Assembly: GCF_041734735.1 (NCBI RefSeq)
Contig: NC_134887.1
Location: forward strand, 37,533,679 to 37,597,678
Reading direction: 5' to 3'
DNA length: 64,000 nucleotides
Source of the DNA: Babylonia areolata
Lineage: Eukaryota; Mollusca; Gastropoda; Neogastropoda; Buccinidae
This document shows positions 10,650 through 21,734 of this stretch, piece after piece. Numbering within the stretch: the first letter of the stretch is position 1; every line of letters begins with the position of its first letter. Made by a program: the position numbers and the translations under genes. The notes beneath the pieces are model-generated. The model had not been told where the DNA came from and did no database searches. It saw only the letters and a program-made list of their open reading frames with translations.

Positions 10650-10969
10650 TCCATTGAAGACAAACCTCAAAGCCTGTGACATAGACACCGCTTCCTGGGA
10701 AACTGATGCCCTTGACCGCTCTCGCTGGAGGATGCTGTGCTCTAGTGGCATAAAAACGTTTGAAAACAAGAGAACGCTGGCCATAAAGGAGAAGCGTGAG
10801 CGAAGGAAGCAGGGCTCAATTTCTGGAGACGTTTTCCCTTGCAACACCTGTGGGAAGTGCTGCGCATCCAGAACCGGCCTCTTCTCCCATATGAGGACAC
10901 ACACCGACAGATAAGCCTGCCTGCCTACTCATCCGTCGGACCGACGGGAGACTCCATCATCATCATGTT
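10650..10969 (+). mobile_element. LINE 3' end (CR1/jockey-like ORF2 tail)
   Basis: A frame of about 85 codons ends at TAA 10912-10914. It carries the characteristic C-terminus of a group of animal non-LTR retrotransposons: an ASWETDALDRSRWR segment, a KRERRKQG basic run and a lone CNTCGKCCASRTGLFSHMRT zinc knuckle. About 55 bp of 3' UTR follow and end in a (TCA)n-type tail (actccatcatcatcat). The reverse transcriptase is missing, so this is a 5'-truncated dead copy. A related, shorter copy sits in the satellite at 13449-13630. The zinc knuckle is not evidence for a host transcription factor. Confidence 0.85.
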
Positions 10970-12215
10970 TTTCCATTGTTGTTAAGCCAAGAGAAGAGAA
11001 AAGTGAATAGAATACTCCCTGAGCAGCATGGAAGGATAGCCACAAATAGAATTTAATGAAAAATGAGGAAATGGCCACTGTACCAAGGCTCGAAAGGTGG
11101 ATGGAATATGTTTTAGTTTCGGGCAAGATTAGCCAGGATTGAAGAAAGTAATAACAGCATTGGTTCGCTGAAACTTGAGGGAAGCCTAAGACGTATAACT
11201 TTGTTTTTTGTGTGTGTGTTTTATGTTTTGTTTGTTTGTGTGTGTGTGTTTTTGGTGTGTTTTTTTTAAGGGAGATTGGAGCAGTTTTCTATGTCTGGTT
11301 GTTTTTTGGGGTTTTTTTTTTGTTTTCAGATTGACTGATGAAAACATCATGAAGTATTTCAGTTCACTAGACACGCATGTCAGAAGATGGATATCCATAT
11401 TCGTGAGCCAGAGATTAAATGAAAGGTGATAAGGATTTATATCTCTACTTACCCTTTAGGAATGAATTGTTGAATACCCAATCACTTAAAAAAAAATTTT
11501 TGTTTGTGTTTTTTGTTTAAAGAAAAAAAGAAAGAAAAGAAAAAGAAAGAAGGAATTTTTTCTTCCCAAACTGAGATGATCAGTTGTCTTCATGATGTGA
11601 CAGTACTGGTGGCAAATTCAGCCACGTTCATTGGATTTGAATCTCACAACTTTCCCTGTTCCCTGTTCCCACCCCCACACCCCAACCCCTAACCTCCCAC
11701 CCTCCCTGTCTGTATATTTCTTACATTTTTGTTTTGTTTTTCTCTGTCAGCTGATTTGTGAGTTGTGAATGCAGTCGCTGCAGTTTTTCTCCAGAGATGT
11801 ACCGTTAGTGGCTAAACTGACTCATTTTTTGTGCTAACAGTATTCATCTTGCTTGAATTACGTAGTAAATGCTATGTGTCTTGTTTCCAACCTCAAGTTT
11901 TACATTATTGTATATATAAAAAAAATTTTTTTTTTTTTTTTTTAAATTTTAAAGGCCAGTGACAGGAGCTTTTATCAGTGTCTATGTATTTCAGGGTTTT
12001 TTTGTTTTTCTGTTATTAAATTCCAGTTTCAGAGTGGTTTTTCTGTTATTGAAATTTCTCATAACTTTTGTGTGCACGTGCCTGTGCACGTGTGTGTTCG
12101 CATGCGCACACGCATGGTTTAGTCGTCGGGCCCATCTGTTGCGGAGGGGGAAGGGGGTGCTACGTTTCATGGGGAGGCGACAGAACGGGTTTGTTTCTGT
12201 TGTCTATACACTTAT
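10970..12215. other. Intergenic, no gene seen
   Basis: AT-rich sequence with TG runs (11210-11260), A/G runs (11520-11560), a C-rich patch (11660-11700) and an A-then-T block at 11920-11945. No gene or recognisable repeat was found. Confidence 0.5.
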
Positions 12216-13448
12216 ACAACTTGACAGAATATTCTGTGACACAAAGTATCAAGTGGTTGTCCACCATGTACAACTGACAGAATATTCTGTGACACAAAGT
12301 ATCAAGTGGTTGTCCACCATGTACAACTGACAGAATATTCTGTGACACAAAGTATCAAGTGGTTGTCCCCGGTATACAACTGACAGAATATTCTGTGTCA
12401 CAAAGTATCAAGTGGTTGTCCCCGGTATACAACTTGACAGAATATTCTGTGACACAAAGTATCAAGTGGTTGTCCCCGGTATACAACTTGACAGAATATT
12501 CTGTGACACAAAGTATCAAGTGGTTGTCCCTGGTATACAACTTGACAGAATATTCTGTGACACAAAGTATAAAGTGGTTGTCCCTGGTGTACAACTGACA
12601 AAATATTCTGTGACACAAAGTATCAAGTGGTTGTCCCTGGTATACAACTTGACAGAATATTCTGTGACACAAAGTATCAAGTGGTTGTCCACCATGTACA
12701 ACTGACAGAATATTCTGTGACACAAAGTATCAAGTGGTTGTCCCCGGTATACAACTTGACAGAATATTCTGTGACACAAAGTATCAAGTGGTTGTCCCCG
12801 GTATACAACTGACAGAATATTCTGTGACACAAAGTATCAAGTGGTTGTCCCCGGTATACAACTGACAGAATATTCTGTGACACAAAGTATCAAGTGGTTG
12901 TCCACCATGTACAACTGACAGAATATTCTGTGACACAAAGTATCAAGTGGTTGTCCCTGGTATACAACTTGACAGAATATTCTGTGACACAAAGTATCAA
13001 GTGGTTGTCCACCATGTACAACTGACAGAATATTCTGTGACACAAAGTATCAAGTGGTTGTCCCCGGTATACAACTTGACAGAATATTCTGTGACACAAG
13101 GTATCAAGTGGTTGTCCCCGGTATACAACTGACAGAATATTCTGTGACACAAAGTATCAAGTGGTTGTCCACCATGTACAACTGACAGAATTTTCTGTGA
13201 CACAAAGTATCAAGTGGTTGTCCCCGGTATACAACTGACAGAATTTTCTGTGACACAAAGTATCAAGTGGTTGTCCCCGGTATACAACTTGACAGAATAT
13301 TCTGTGACACAAAGTATCAAGTGGTTGTCCCTGGTATACAACTGACAGAATATTCTGTGACACAAAGTATAAAGTGGTTGTCCCTGGTGTACAACTGACA
13401 AAATATTCTGTGACACAAAGTATCAAGCGGTTGTCCCCGGTATACAAC
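12216..13448. repeat. 53-bp satellite array, about 23 copies
   Basis: Units of 53-54 bp start acaactgacag or acaacttgacag. Each holds agaatattctgtgacac, then aagtatcaagtggttgtcc, and ends in one of two variants, accatgt or ccggtat (also ctggtat). The two end variants are interspersed, as expected from higher-order amplification or gene conversion. Nearly every unit contains the perfect 14-bp palindrome acagaatattctgt, which also fits the heat-shock element pattern nGAAnnTTCn. Long frames on both strands are the repeat translated and are not genes. Confidence 0.97.
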
Positions 13449-13630
13449 CTGGCCATTAAGGAGCAGCGTGAGCGAAGGAAGCAGGGCTCAACTTCTGGAA
13501 ATTTTTTCCCTTGCAACACCTGTGGGAAGTGCTGCGCATCCAGAATTGCCCTCTTCTCCCATATGAGGACACACGCCGACAGATAAGCCTGCCTGCCTAC
13601 TCATCCGTCGGACCGACGGGAGACTCCATC
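13449..13630 (+). mobile_element. LINE tail inserted inside the 53-bp satellite
   Basis: This is the last 182 bp of the same LINE family as 10650-10969, with the same KEQRERRKQG and CNTCGKCCASRIALFSHMRT text and the same 3' end at actccatc. It is flanked by the 5-bp target duplication acaac (13444-13448 and 13631-13635), and satellite continues on the far side. It is therefore a 5'-truncated insertion into a pre-existing array. Confidence 0.88.
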
Positions 13631-13684
13631 ACAACTGACAGAATATTCTGTGACACAAAGTATAAAGTGGTTGTCCCTGGTAAA
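13631..13684. repeat. Satellite unit stranded beyond the LINE insertion
   Basis: One 53-bp unit (acaactgacagaatattctg and following) matches the array at 12216-13448 and marks its original continuation on the far side of the inserted LINE tail. Confidence 0.93.
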
Positions 13685-13744
13685 ACTTGCAGAAAAAAGA
13701 CGTAAATAGCCAAACATTTTCACTGACTGACAGAAAAAAGAAAT

Positions 13745-13845
13745 AATGTTAGTGGGGCTGCATTGTGGTAAAACACAGCCCCAGGGGAGACCAGCCAGAA
13801 TTTCACACAGAAATCTGTTTTGTCAAAAAAGTAATACAATAACTT
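13745..13845 (+). repeat. S3 SINE, 3' fragment
   Basis: The S3 tail is recognisable: a cccaggggagaccagcc-like block, then gaatttcacacagaaatctg, then an A-rich end with aatacaataac. Confidence 0.7.
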
Positions 13846-14029
13846 TCTGAGAAAAAAAAAAAAAGTTACATTGACTAACCTGTGTTGATGATCAGTGGAA
13901 ATTTGACTTCACGTTAAAAAAAAAGATATAGATCCAAAAGTAATCCTCATGGTGGTTATGTTTTTCTGTCTTGCAACCAAAATAATGCAAAAGGACAAAT
14001 AGTATTCCAGTGCAAATGGTTGCAATGCT

Positions 14030-14352
14030 GGAATGATCATTACTCTGACTGCACAAGAGCATATAACTTTTTCACGCTTTTGAAGAGACTTGGGAACCTG
14101 TTTTTTTGTTGTTGAAGTTTTTATTGTTATAACAGATGTTCTTCCAGTGGAAAAATCTGTCACCATTGGAAGTCTTGAAACATTACGAAGACAGGTATGG
14201 TAATGCAGACTGACTGTGATATGGATAAGTATTTGAGATGTGCCGAGAACAGGGCTAAAAATGTCTTGTGCAAACAAATTGTAATACTGGAGACTAATGA
14301 AATAATACACAAGCTGTATTGGAATAAACAAATTAAATTAAAAAAAAAAAAA
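14030..14352 (+). repeat. R8 retroposed sequence, + strand copy
   Basis: Same sequence as the minus-strand insert at 656-987, with about 90% identity by eye. It ends in ttggaataaacaaattaaa and poly(A). Similarity starts near aatgatcattactctgac. The AATAAA-like word before the poly(A) is what a processed transcript copy would show. Confidence 0.7.
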
Positions 14353-14739
14353 TGCATCAAATTTTCAACTGCACTTCTACAAACCAGAAGAAGCCATTGT
14401 GAGAGATGGTGTTGAAAGGGAAGTAATTGGGGTTTGGGGGGTTTTTTGTTTGTTTTTTGTTTTTTTGTTATTCTTTTTTTTTTTTTTTAAATAAATTGAT
14501 GGTTGCTGGGGTTTGGGGGGTTTCATTGTTTTTTTGGTTTTTTGTTAGGTTTTTCTTTTTCTTTTTTTTTTTTTGTTTTTTTACCTGTCATCATCTACAT
14601 GTTACAGACCTCATTATCAAGGATTTACAGTTACCTTTAATCCTCATGGTTTTATCATTTAAAATGTGATGAACAGATAATGAAATTCTCACAGATGCAT
14701 TGCTCATACTGTTTTTGTTTTTTATTGGTTTTGTTTGAG

Positions 14740-15003
14740 GACTCGGAGAGAGAAAGCTTGCACTTTGCGCACGTAAAAGAATCCACGGCAACAAAAGGGT
14801 TGTTCCTGGCAAAATTCTGTAGAAAAATCCACTTTGATAGGGAAAAACAGATAAAACTGAATGCAGGGGGGAAAAAGGGGGGGGGGGGGGAGTTGTGCTG
14901 TAGTGTAGTGACACGCTGTTCCTGGGGAGAGCAGCCTGAATTTCACACAGAGAAATCTGTTGTGACAAAAAAGAAATACAAAACAATACAATGCAATACA
15001 AGA
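14740..15003 (+). repeat. S3 SINE, 5'-truncated
   Basis: Core (gcgcacgtaaaagaatccac; gttgttcctggcaaaattct; gtagaaaaatccac) and tail (ctggggagagcagcctgaat; cacacagagaaatctgttg) are present, with a poly-G run grown inside at 14877-14890. Confidence 0.85.
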
Positions 15004-15739
15004 ACAGAAAGTCCTGTCAAGAAGCAGAAGAAATTATCAGCTTGGCTGTTTCAGTTTTATGTTGTGGTTGACAAAGATTTGTGTGTGTGTGTGCTATTAA
15101 TATTCGGCTCTTTTATCTGCATCATTTTTTTTTTTCCTTTGAAAGATGCACTGGTATGTCTTGAGAGCTTGTGTTTGACTGTGTCATGATGATATTGTTT
15201 GTGGCATTAAAAAAAAAAGTGTCTTTCGATGTTTTTGAAATTTGTAGAAGCTGCAAAAAATCTCAGAAACTTCAGTTTAACTTTGACAGTATTGTTTTGA
15301 GAAAATGCGTCACTCACCTCTGTGCTTATGAAATATATATAAATTGTTAGTACATGTATGTGTTTTTTTCTATAGATCACATGTGTCTCTTTTTTTGTGT
15401 TTGTTTTTTTTTTTTTTTTTTTTGTTTTGTTTTTTTTGGTTTTTTTAAAGAAGAAAAGCATGATGAAAGCCTTGTATTTTTTGGTCTTTGTCACAGTTCC
15501 TTCAAATCGTGTAAACTTGTAAATGGGGATAGTGATAGTGGGTGAAGCGTTTACCACTGTGTGTTTGCAAAGAATAGGAGTCAGTGCGTTGTTTCACGTG
15601 AATGACAGAATGTGCCTTTCGCAGAGTATTGGAGAAAACTGGACATCAGAAACTGATCGCTGATTTATCGTTTCCCATCGTGATGGGGAATACCATTGAA
15701 CTGGAGACTGACTGGCGTTTGCAATGAACGGTGGTTGCT

Positions 15740-15781
<42 letters not shown>

Positions 15782-16520
15782 CTGTCATCTAGAACCTATA
15801 AAGGTGAAGGATACATGCTGGACATTTTGGGGGGGGGGTGGGGGGGGGTGTTCTTGGCTGGGTATTGGAGTCCAAATGATTTGTATGAGACTGGATCTTC
15901 TTCTGATGATTGCTGTGAAAGTTTCACACTTTTTACAATTTCTGATTGCTGAAATGAGCAGGACGATGGCTGTGATTTGATAAAGTGTGAACAGAGTTAC
16001 AGAGGTAATCATGGAGAGAGGAGGAGGAAGGATTTTGTTCATTATTATTATGTTTCAATGGCACATACTGGTGATTGTAGACTGAGGTAGTCATGGAGAA
16101 GCCGATAGTCAGCACTTAAAAATGTTCTTGATCATTCCTTTTCACCCAGTAAAACGACCAGAAGCAATGTCTGGAGTATTATGGGGTGGTTTTATTTTTG
16201 CTTTGAAATGTTATATGCTTTGTACAAAAAAAAAAAGAAGAAAAAATTTGTTTTAAAAAACGAGTTGTGTATCAACAATGATAATGGCTGTGTCAGGTGA
16301 TAGCATCCACTCCTACGCTTCAGGCTTCTTCACACTCGAGAGATGGCACTTGCTTCCCTTGTCTGCTGTTGCTTCAGCTCACATGCAAGCAATTTTCCCC
16401 AGTCTCCAGGTGTCTAGTAATACATTTTCCCCAAGTTTTTTTTTTTTTTTTTTTTTTATCTGTGGTGCGCTGTGTGCAGGGACAGCAGTTCCTCTAAGGG
16501 ACCTGTTACAGATTCCAGCC
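15004..16520. other. Intergenic, no gene seen
   Basis: AT-rich sequence with long homopolymers (poly-T at 15741-15781 and 16437-16457, poly-G at 15829-15848). The open frames here are short and dominated by Phe or Lys runs. Nothing recognisable. Confidence 0.5.
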
Positions 16521-16524
16521 TTCT

Positions 16525-16863
16525 TGTAAATGGCAGAGTGGTTGACACTTGTCTGCCATTACAGTGCCCGTGAGGGTCTTGAGTTTGAATCCCACCCCTA
16601 CCCTTCCTCCCAAGTTTGACTGCAAAATCCCAACTGAGCGTCGTGTCGTTTGGGGGAAACGATGAACCCGAGGCCCTGTGCGCGACACGCACCTGGTGGT
16701 GCACTGAAAAAAGAACCCATGGCAGCGAAAAGTGTTGTCCTCTGGCAAAATTCTGTGGATGAAACCCACTGCGATAGGTACACACACACAAAAAAATATG
16801 CATGCACTGAAGGTCTGACAAGCATTGGGTCATGCTGCTGTTAGGCTTCTGCCGAGCAGATGT
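16525..16863 (+). repeat. S2 SINE whose tail runs into a satellite
   Basis: The tRNA-like head (ggcagagtggttgacac, box B gagtttgaatccc), the core (aagaacccatggcagcg; gttgtcctctggcaaaattc) and the start of the tail (gcagatgtggcgcggtgtgt) are all present. The remainder of the tail, gatgcctccttgagaaactg, reappears at 17696-17715 on the far side of the 35-bp array. Confidence 0.85.
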
Positions 16864-17699
16864 GGCGCGGTGTGTATGGATTAGTTCAGATGCAGTGACG
16901 CGCAGTGTGTATGGATTAGTTCAGATGCAGTGACGCGCAGTGTGTATGGATTAGTTCAGATGCAGTGACGCGCAGTGTGTATGGATTAGTTCAGATGCAG
17001 TGATGCGCATTGTGTGTGGATTAGTTCAGATGCAGTGACGCGCAGTGTGTATGGATTAGTTCAGATGCAGTGATGCGCAGTGTGTGTGGATTAGTTCAGA
17101 TGCAGTGACGCGCAGTGTGTATGGATTAGTTCAGATGCAGTGACGCGCAGTGTGTATGGATTAGTTCAGATGCAGTGATGCGCAGTGTGTGTGGATTAGT
17201 TCAGATGCAGTGATGCGCAGTGTGTGTGGATTAGTTCAGATGCAGTGATGCGCAGTGTGTATGGATTAGTTCAGATGCAGTGATGCGCAGTGTATATGGA
17301 TTAGTTCAGATGCAGTGATGCGCAGTGTGTATGGTTCAGATGCAGTGATGCGCAGTGTGTGTGGATTAGTTCAGATGCAGTGATGCGCAGTGTGTATGGA
17401 TTAGTTCAGATGCAGTGATGCACAGTGTGTATGGATTAGTTCAGATGCAGTGATGCGCAGTGTGTGTGGATTAGTTCAGATGCAGTGATGCGCAGTGTGT
17501 ATGGATTAGTTCAGATGCAGTGATGCGCAGTGTGTATGGATTAGTTCAAATGCAGTGATGCGCAGTGTATATGGATTAGTTCAGATGCAGTGATGCGCAG
17601 TGTGTATGGATTAGTTCAGATGCAGTGATGCGCAGTGTGTATGGATTAGTTCAGATGCAGTGATGCGCAGTGTGTATGGATTAGTTCAGATGCAGTGAT
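16864..17699. repeat. 35-bp satellite expanded from the S2 tail, about 24 copies
   Basis: Units read gtgtgtatggattagttcag then atgcagtgatgcgca. This is the S2 tail segment gtgtatggatttgtccgaac / gcagtgacg, slightly mutated. Early units have tgacgcg, later ones tgatgcg. One unit near 17330 lacks the gattag part. The array is bounded on both sides by the two halves of one S2 copy, so it arose by expansion within that copy. Confidence 0.92.
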
Positions 17700-17738
17700 G
17701 CCTCCTTGAGAAACTGGACTGAACCTTTCCCTCTTTTT

Positions 17739-18225
17739 GACTCACTTGTGTAAACAAAGTGAGTCTATGTTTTAACCTGGTGTTGGGTTGTCTGTGTCTG
17801 TGTGTCCGTGGTAAACTTTAACATTGACATTTTCTCTGCAAATACTTTGTCAGTTGACACCAAATTTGGCATAAAACTAGGAAAAATTCAGTTCTTTCCA
17901 GTCATCTTGTTTAAAACAATATTGCACCTCTGGGATGGGCACAAAAAAAATTTAAAAAAGAAGCCTAATTATATGCAAACTGCATTTACTGTTATATTTT
18001 TTTGTATTCTCTAAACTTAGCACTTCGACCTCTTATTCTGACACAACAACAAGAGAAGTCATTATTATCATTTTTTGTTCAAACAGGAACTTCTTTTGCT
18101 AAGCATGGAATTTTTTTTTATTTTGCAAATGTTTTCGTACAGATAGTAAAAAAGGGAAATTACTCTGTAATTAATGCTAGGGGACTTAATTTATCACAAG
18201 TGAGTCTTGAAGGCCTTGCCTCTCT
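17739..18225 (+). repeat. R9 repeat with 5' hairpin, copy 2
   Basis: Near-identical to 2818-3325: opening hairpin gactcactt / aagtgagtc, inverted word cacaagtgagtc near the 3' end, and a shared run onward to ccttgcctctcttg. High similarity between the two copies suggests fairly recent movement or shared descent. Confidence 0.72.
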
Positions 18226-18669
18226 TGGTTTTTTTTGTGTTTTTTTATCCTGTTTACCTGGCACAGCTACTAGCAGTTCATGCAAGTGTACCAGGTTCTT
18301 CCTGTAGTGGAACTATTACAGATTTCAGCCTTTTTGTAAATATTGTACAAGATTTACACATGTAAATATTTTGCTCAGCTTTGCCCTGTGCTTCCCAGCT
18401 GCTGTATTCAAATCATATGTGCAGTTTAAACAAGGTAAGACAATCACAAGTACAAAGCGGTTCTGCGTCGTTTTGGTTTTGTGTTGTTGGTTTGCTTTGG
18501 TGTGGTGTGGTTTGGTTTTTACACACCTTTTCAGATAGACTTACACAAGTCTAATAAATCCTGTTTTTTTTTTTCCCCCAAACGTTTTTCTTCACACATA
18601 GAAAAACGAGTCAACAAGAAGAAAGAAATCTCCATCAAACAAAGCAAAAGCAGGAAGAAGAAAACAACA

Positions 18670-18800
18670 GTTTGGTGTCGTATCCTGTACCATGTCAAGC
18701 TGATGCAAACCAGGCCTATCTGTTTGCTCTACTTGGCCAGAATTTATTGCGGCAACTCAGTGATACGACATCTTGCCATTAGACCACCATCTGCTTGCCA
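18670..18800 (-). repeat. R7 repeat, left inverted copy
   Basis: The reverse complement matches 19680-19770 and 36510-36665, sharing gcatcagtttgacatggta and the ataggcctggtttgcatcag word in slightly mutated form. It lies on the left of the RNase H LINE piece. Confidence 0.6.
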
Positions 18801-18889
18801 ATGAAATGCCGTTTCCGGCAGGAGGTAAACAATCGTTTTCTCAATGGCCACCGTTTTTCATCTTTATTTCTTTTGCGTTCGACAGCTAC

Positions 18890-19625
18890 GCAGTCAGGGT
18901 CGAAGTCCGAGGGATGCCACAAACTCGGACGTCCGGTGAAGATTGGCTACCGTCCCCCAGAGCTTGGTGTTGAGGTCAGCACCCCCAGGCCAGGACTGCT
19001 GCCGCATCTTCTCATACAGGGGGGTCTTGGAGAATATGGGATGGGGTCTGGTCAGCCTGACCGCAATCACATAGGGATGTGGCTGCCACTCCAATCCTCT
19101 TCAGGTGTGCTCGGAGGCCGCAGTGTCCTGTGCGAAGGCGGTAGATGGTAGTCTGGTGTCTCCTCTCCAGTGTCCTGATGGGATCCTGGTGTACCTGGTA
19201 GCCTCCATTCAGGGTGACCCAGCCTCTTCGGAATCTGCTGCAGAGGAGAGTTTTTGCTTCCTCATACGTGGCAGGAAAGGTTGGCTGTGTGAGCTGGCTT
19301 CCTTCCTTAGCAAGGTGGTCTGCACGCTCGTTGCCTGGGAGGCCTACATGTGCAGGCACCCACTGGAGGGTCGTTGGGGCTGTTTGGGTAAGGGTTGTGA
19401 GGGAGGCCTTAAGGGACTGGATCAGTGGACCAGGATCAGGGGAGTCAAGGGCCTGGAGTGTGGACATGGAGTCAGTGAAGATGGAGATGCTGCCAAGGGG
19501 CTTTCCACAGGAGGAGAGGAATTCTGCTGCTGTTTTAATGGCCAGGACTTCAGCTCTGAAATTGGAACAGAGCTTTCCTCCAGGGAGTGCGATGCTGCTG
19601 TGCTCTCCATCCAGAAATCTGTTTT
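18890..19625 (-). mobile_element. LINE fragment with RNase H domain, minus strand
   Basis: Minus-strand frames encode an RNase H domain followed by a C-terminal tail. FRAEVLAIKTAAEFL carries the catalytic Glu, ISIFTDSMSTLQALDS the Asp, and LQWVPAHVGLPGNERADHLA the final Asp. The downstream tail has RRGWVTLNGGYQVHQDP and CDCGQADQTPSHIL, a cysteine/histidine knuckle typical of RNase H-bearing non-LTR elements. The reverse transcriptase is missing upstream, and the first catalytic Asp lies in a region I could not read in frame. The piece is dead. It is an I/jockey-type LINE rather than a host ribonuclease, because of the attached knuckle and the repeat context. Confidence 0.85.
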
Positions 19626-19679
19626 TCAGATTTAAAAAAAAAAAAGGGGGGTGGGGCAGCCATTGAGAAAATGATTTAG

Positions 19680-19775
19680 AAAAATGGTGGCCATTGAGAA
19701 GAGCAAACTGATAGGCCTGGTTTGCATCAGTTTGACATGGTAACTGTATTTAACCAAACTGGCAGTATAATACAA
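19680..19775 (+). repeat. R7 repeat, right copy
   Basis: Contains gagcaaactgataggcctgg followed by tttgcatcagtttgacatgg. It is inverted relative to 18670-18800, so the LINE piece lies between inverted R7 copies. Confidence 0.65.
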
Positions 19776-21734
19776 ACTCCTCATTTTTCAGGAAGGGTTA
19801 GCTGATGTTGGTTAGCTCACAAACGTTCATGTCAAGGGATGAAAGGAGACCTCCCTAAAAATACTGCCTTGTTGCCACAGCAAGCCTTTATCATTTGTGG
19901 GGGCGGTTATGAAGATACAGTGCAACACATACGGATCAGTCCACACCCACTTTGACACCACCTTGAAGCTGAAACTGCGCCCTGCATGGAACAACAAAGA
20001 AAATTTGCTCTCAAGTTTGCACACACGCTGACTTGGAAAAACTTGGGGGGGGGGGGGAGGCTTCTTCCATAACCTGTCACCCCCACCACACGCCAACCTC
20101 CCCCACCCCCACCCCCAACTCCCACCCCCTTGTGATTTCAGAAATTTGGCCATGGACCTCACAAACCAGGTCGGGTTGTTTTATTTTTTTGTTTGTTTTT
20201 CTTTCTGTCTTCTACCAACAAGCAGTAACTTTTCTCTGTCGCCCCGCCCTCCCCCCATCCCCCTCCCCCCACTCCCCACCCCCATAAAAACGAGACAAAA
20301 GACTGAACCAACAAAGTTACACAAAAGTCCATGAAATGAAAACGGGGATAAGATTGCCCTTGAAATAACGATGTCAACATTATGTTTTGAGATAAGCTTA
20401 GAAGAGTGCCATTGTCAAGTATTTTTAGGCAGATGTTGCCCTTTTCCCTTGAACTGTATGACGCTTCTATAACCAATCTCAAAACATTTGTGTGTGTGTG
20501 TGTGTCTGCAAATTGTTTAACAGTATGTGTAAAAATGCATGCATTGTGAGACTGGGTAATGATGGAGCTTATAAGTGAAAATCTCATTTTCTGTAAACAC
20601 AAATAGTAATACTCTGTACATAAAAAAAAAGAAATTGGTATTTACTTTTCACTTAAATATTGCATGTTTTTGGACATTGTGTTTTTGGCATTATTTTGTC
20701 TAAGCATAATAAACTGGGGAAAAAAGTATAGGCGTGTGTGTGTGTGTGTGTTTTCTTGTGTGTGTGCGTGCCTGCGCGTGTGCACGCGTGTGTGTGTGTG
20801 TGTGAAATTGTTTTGAAGTTGGGAGAGAATGAGAGACATGATAATCGTTGATTTAACACTGAAACATTGAATATTTCAGCAGTTATGACCACTTTCTCCA
20901 TGTCAGGATCATGCACACACACACATGCACACACAGGCACATGCACACACGCACACACAAGCATGTGACACACCATCACTGTCACTAAACTTTTCATTCT
21001 CAGTTGTTCCATAATTCAGGAGATATAATTTTATAACAGTTGGTGCTGACTATGCCCCCATCCTCAACCCCCCCACCGCCCCCCCCCCCTCCCACACACA
21101 CACACACACACCACACCCCGCCCCCCCCTCTCACCACACACTCCTCACTCACCTTAATCCACTACCAACCCCCCCACCCCCACCCCCTGCCCACTGACCT
21201 TTCCTCTCCGCCCCCTCCCCTCACCTCATACACAAGGAAGCTCCCTCAAATACACGTTTTTATAAATCTGATTTTTTTTTTTTAATAGAAACTGTCATGG
21301 TTGTAATGTGTACTAAGACATAATTATTTTGAAAGCAAACAGATGTTTATGCGCACACACATTTGTTTGGACAAGTTGGTTCCCCCTCCTACCCCACCCG
21401 CAAGTTCGTCATTACAACACGGCTGCAAGAACACACACACGGTACACACACACACACACGGCACACACACACTCTCTCTCTCTATATATATATAGAGAGA
21501 GAGGGAGATGTTAAACAGAAAAGCAAACTCACAAATACAAAGAAAAACGTTTTGACGGCATGTTTTCACAGACTCTCTCTTTGACAGATTTTCACGTGCA
21601 GCACGAACTTTAAAGCCTGTCTCGAAAAAGAAAAGACAAAAAAAAAACCAAAAAAAACTAAGTGAGTTAACATCAATCTGAAGTCCATGCAGTGCCACAG
21701 TTCAGCACAACGATGTGCAAACACTGAGAGGCAG
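19776..21734. other. Intergenic, low-complexity patches, no gene seen
   Basis: C-rich and G-rich runs (20045-20135, 20240-20285, 21065-21230), TG and CA microsatellites (20490, 20730-20805, 20910-20960, 21430-21470) and an AATAAA word near 20708. Open frames here are translated low-complexity DNA. Confidence 0.55.

Noticed and set aside
10654-10914. Zinc-finger-like CNTCGKCCASRTGLFSHMRT as a host transcription factor
   Set aside because: The same segment with the basic run before it ends a known type of LINE protein, and a second truncated copy with target duplication lies in the satellite.
9660-11945. Recurrent A-run then T-run blocks (9750-9780, 10470-10500, 11920-11945) as a signal
   Set aside because: Homopolymers are common throughout the window and the blocks share no other sequence.
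12216-13684. Many open frames of 60-140 codons on both strands over the 53-bp satellite
   Set aside because: They repeat the same words with unit periodicity in all frames (for example SQNILSVV and TEYSVTQSIKWLS); this is satellite DNA read as protein.
19105-19666. Plus-strand frames of 150-176 codons
   Set aside because: They lie opposite the minus-strand RNase H LINE domain, whose motifs are clear.
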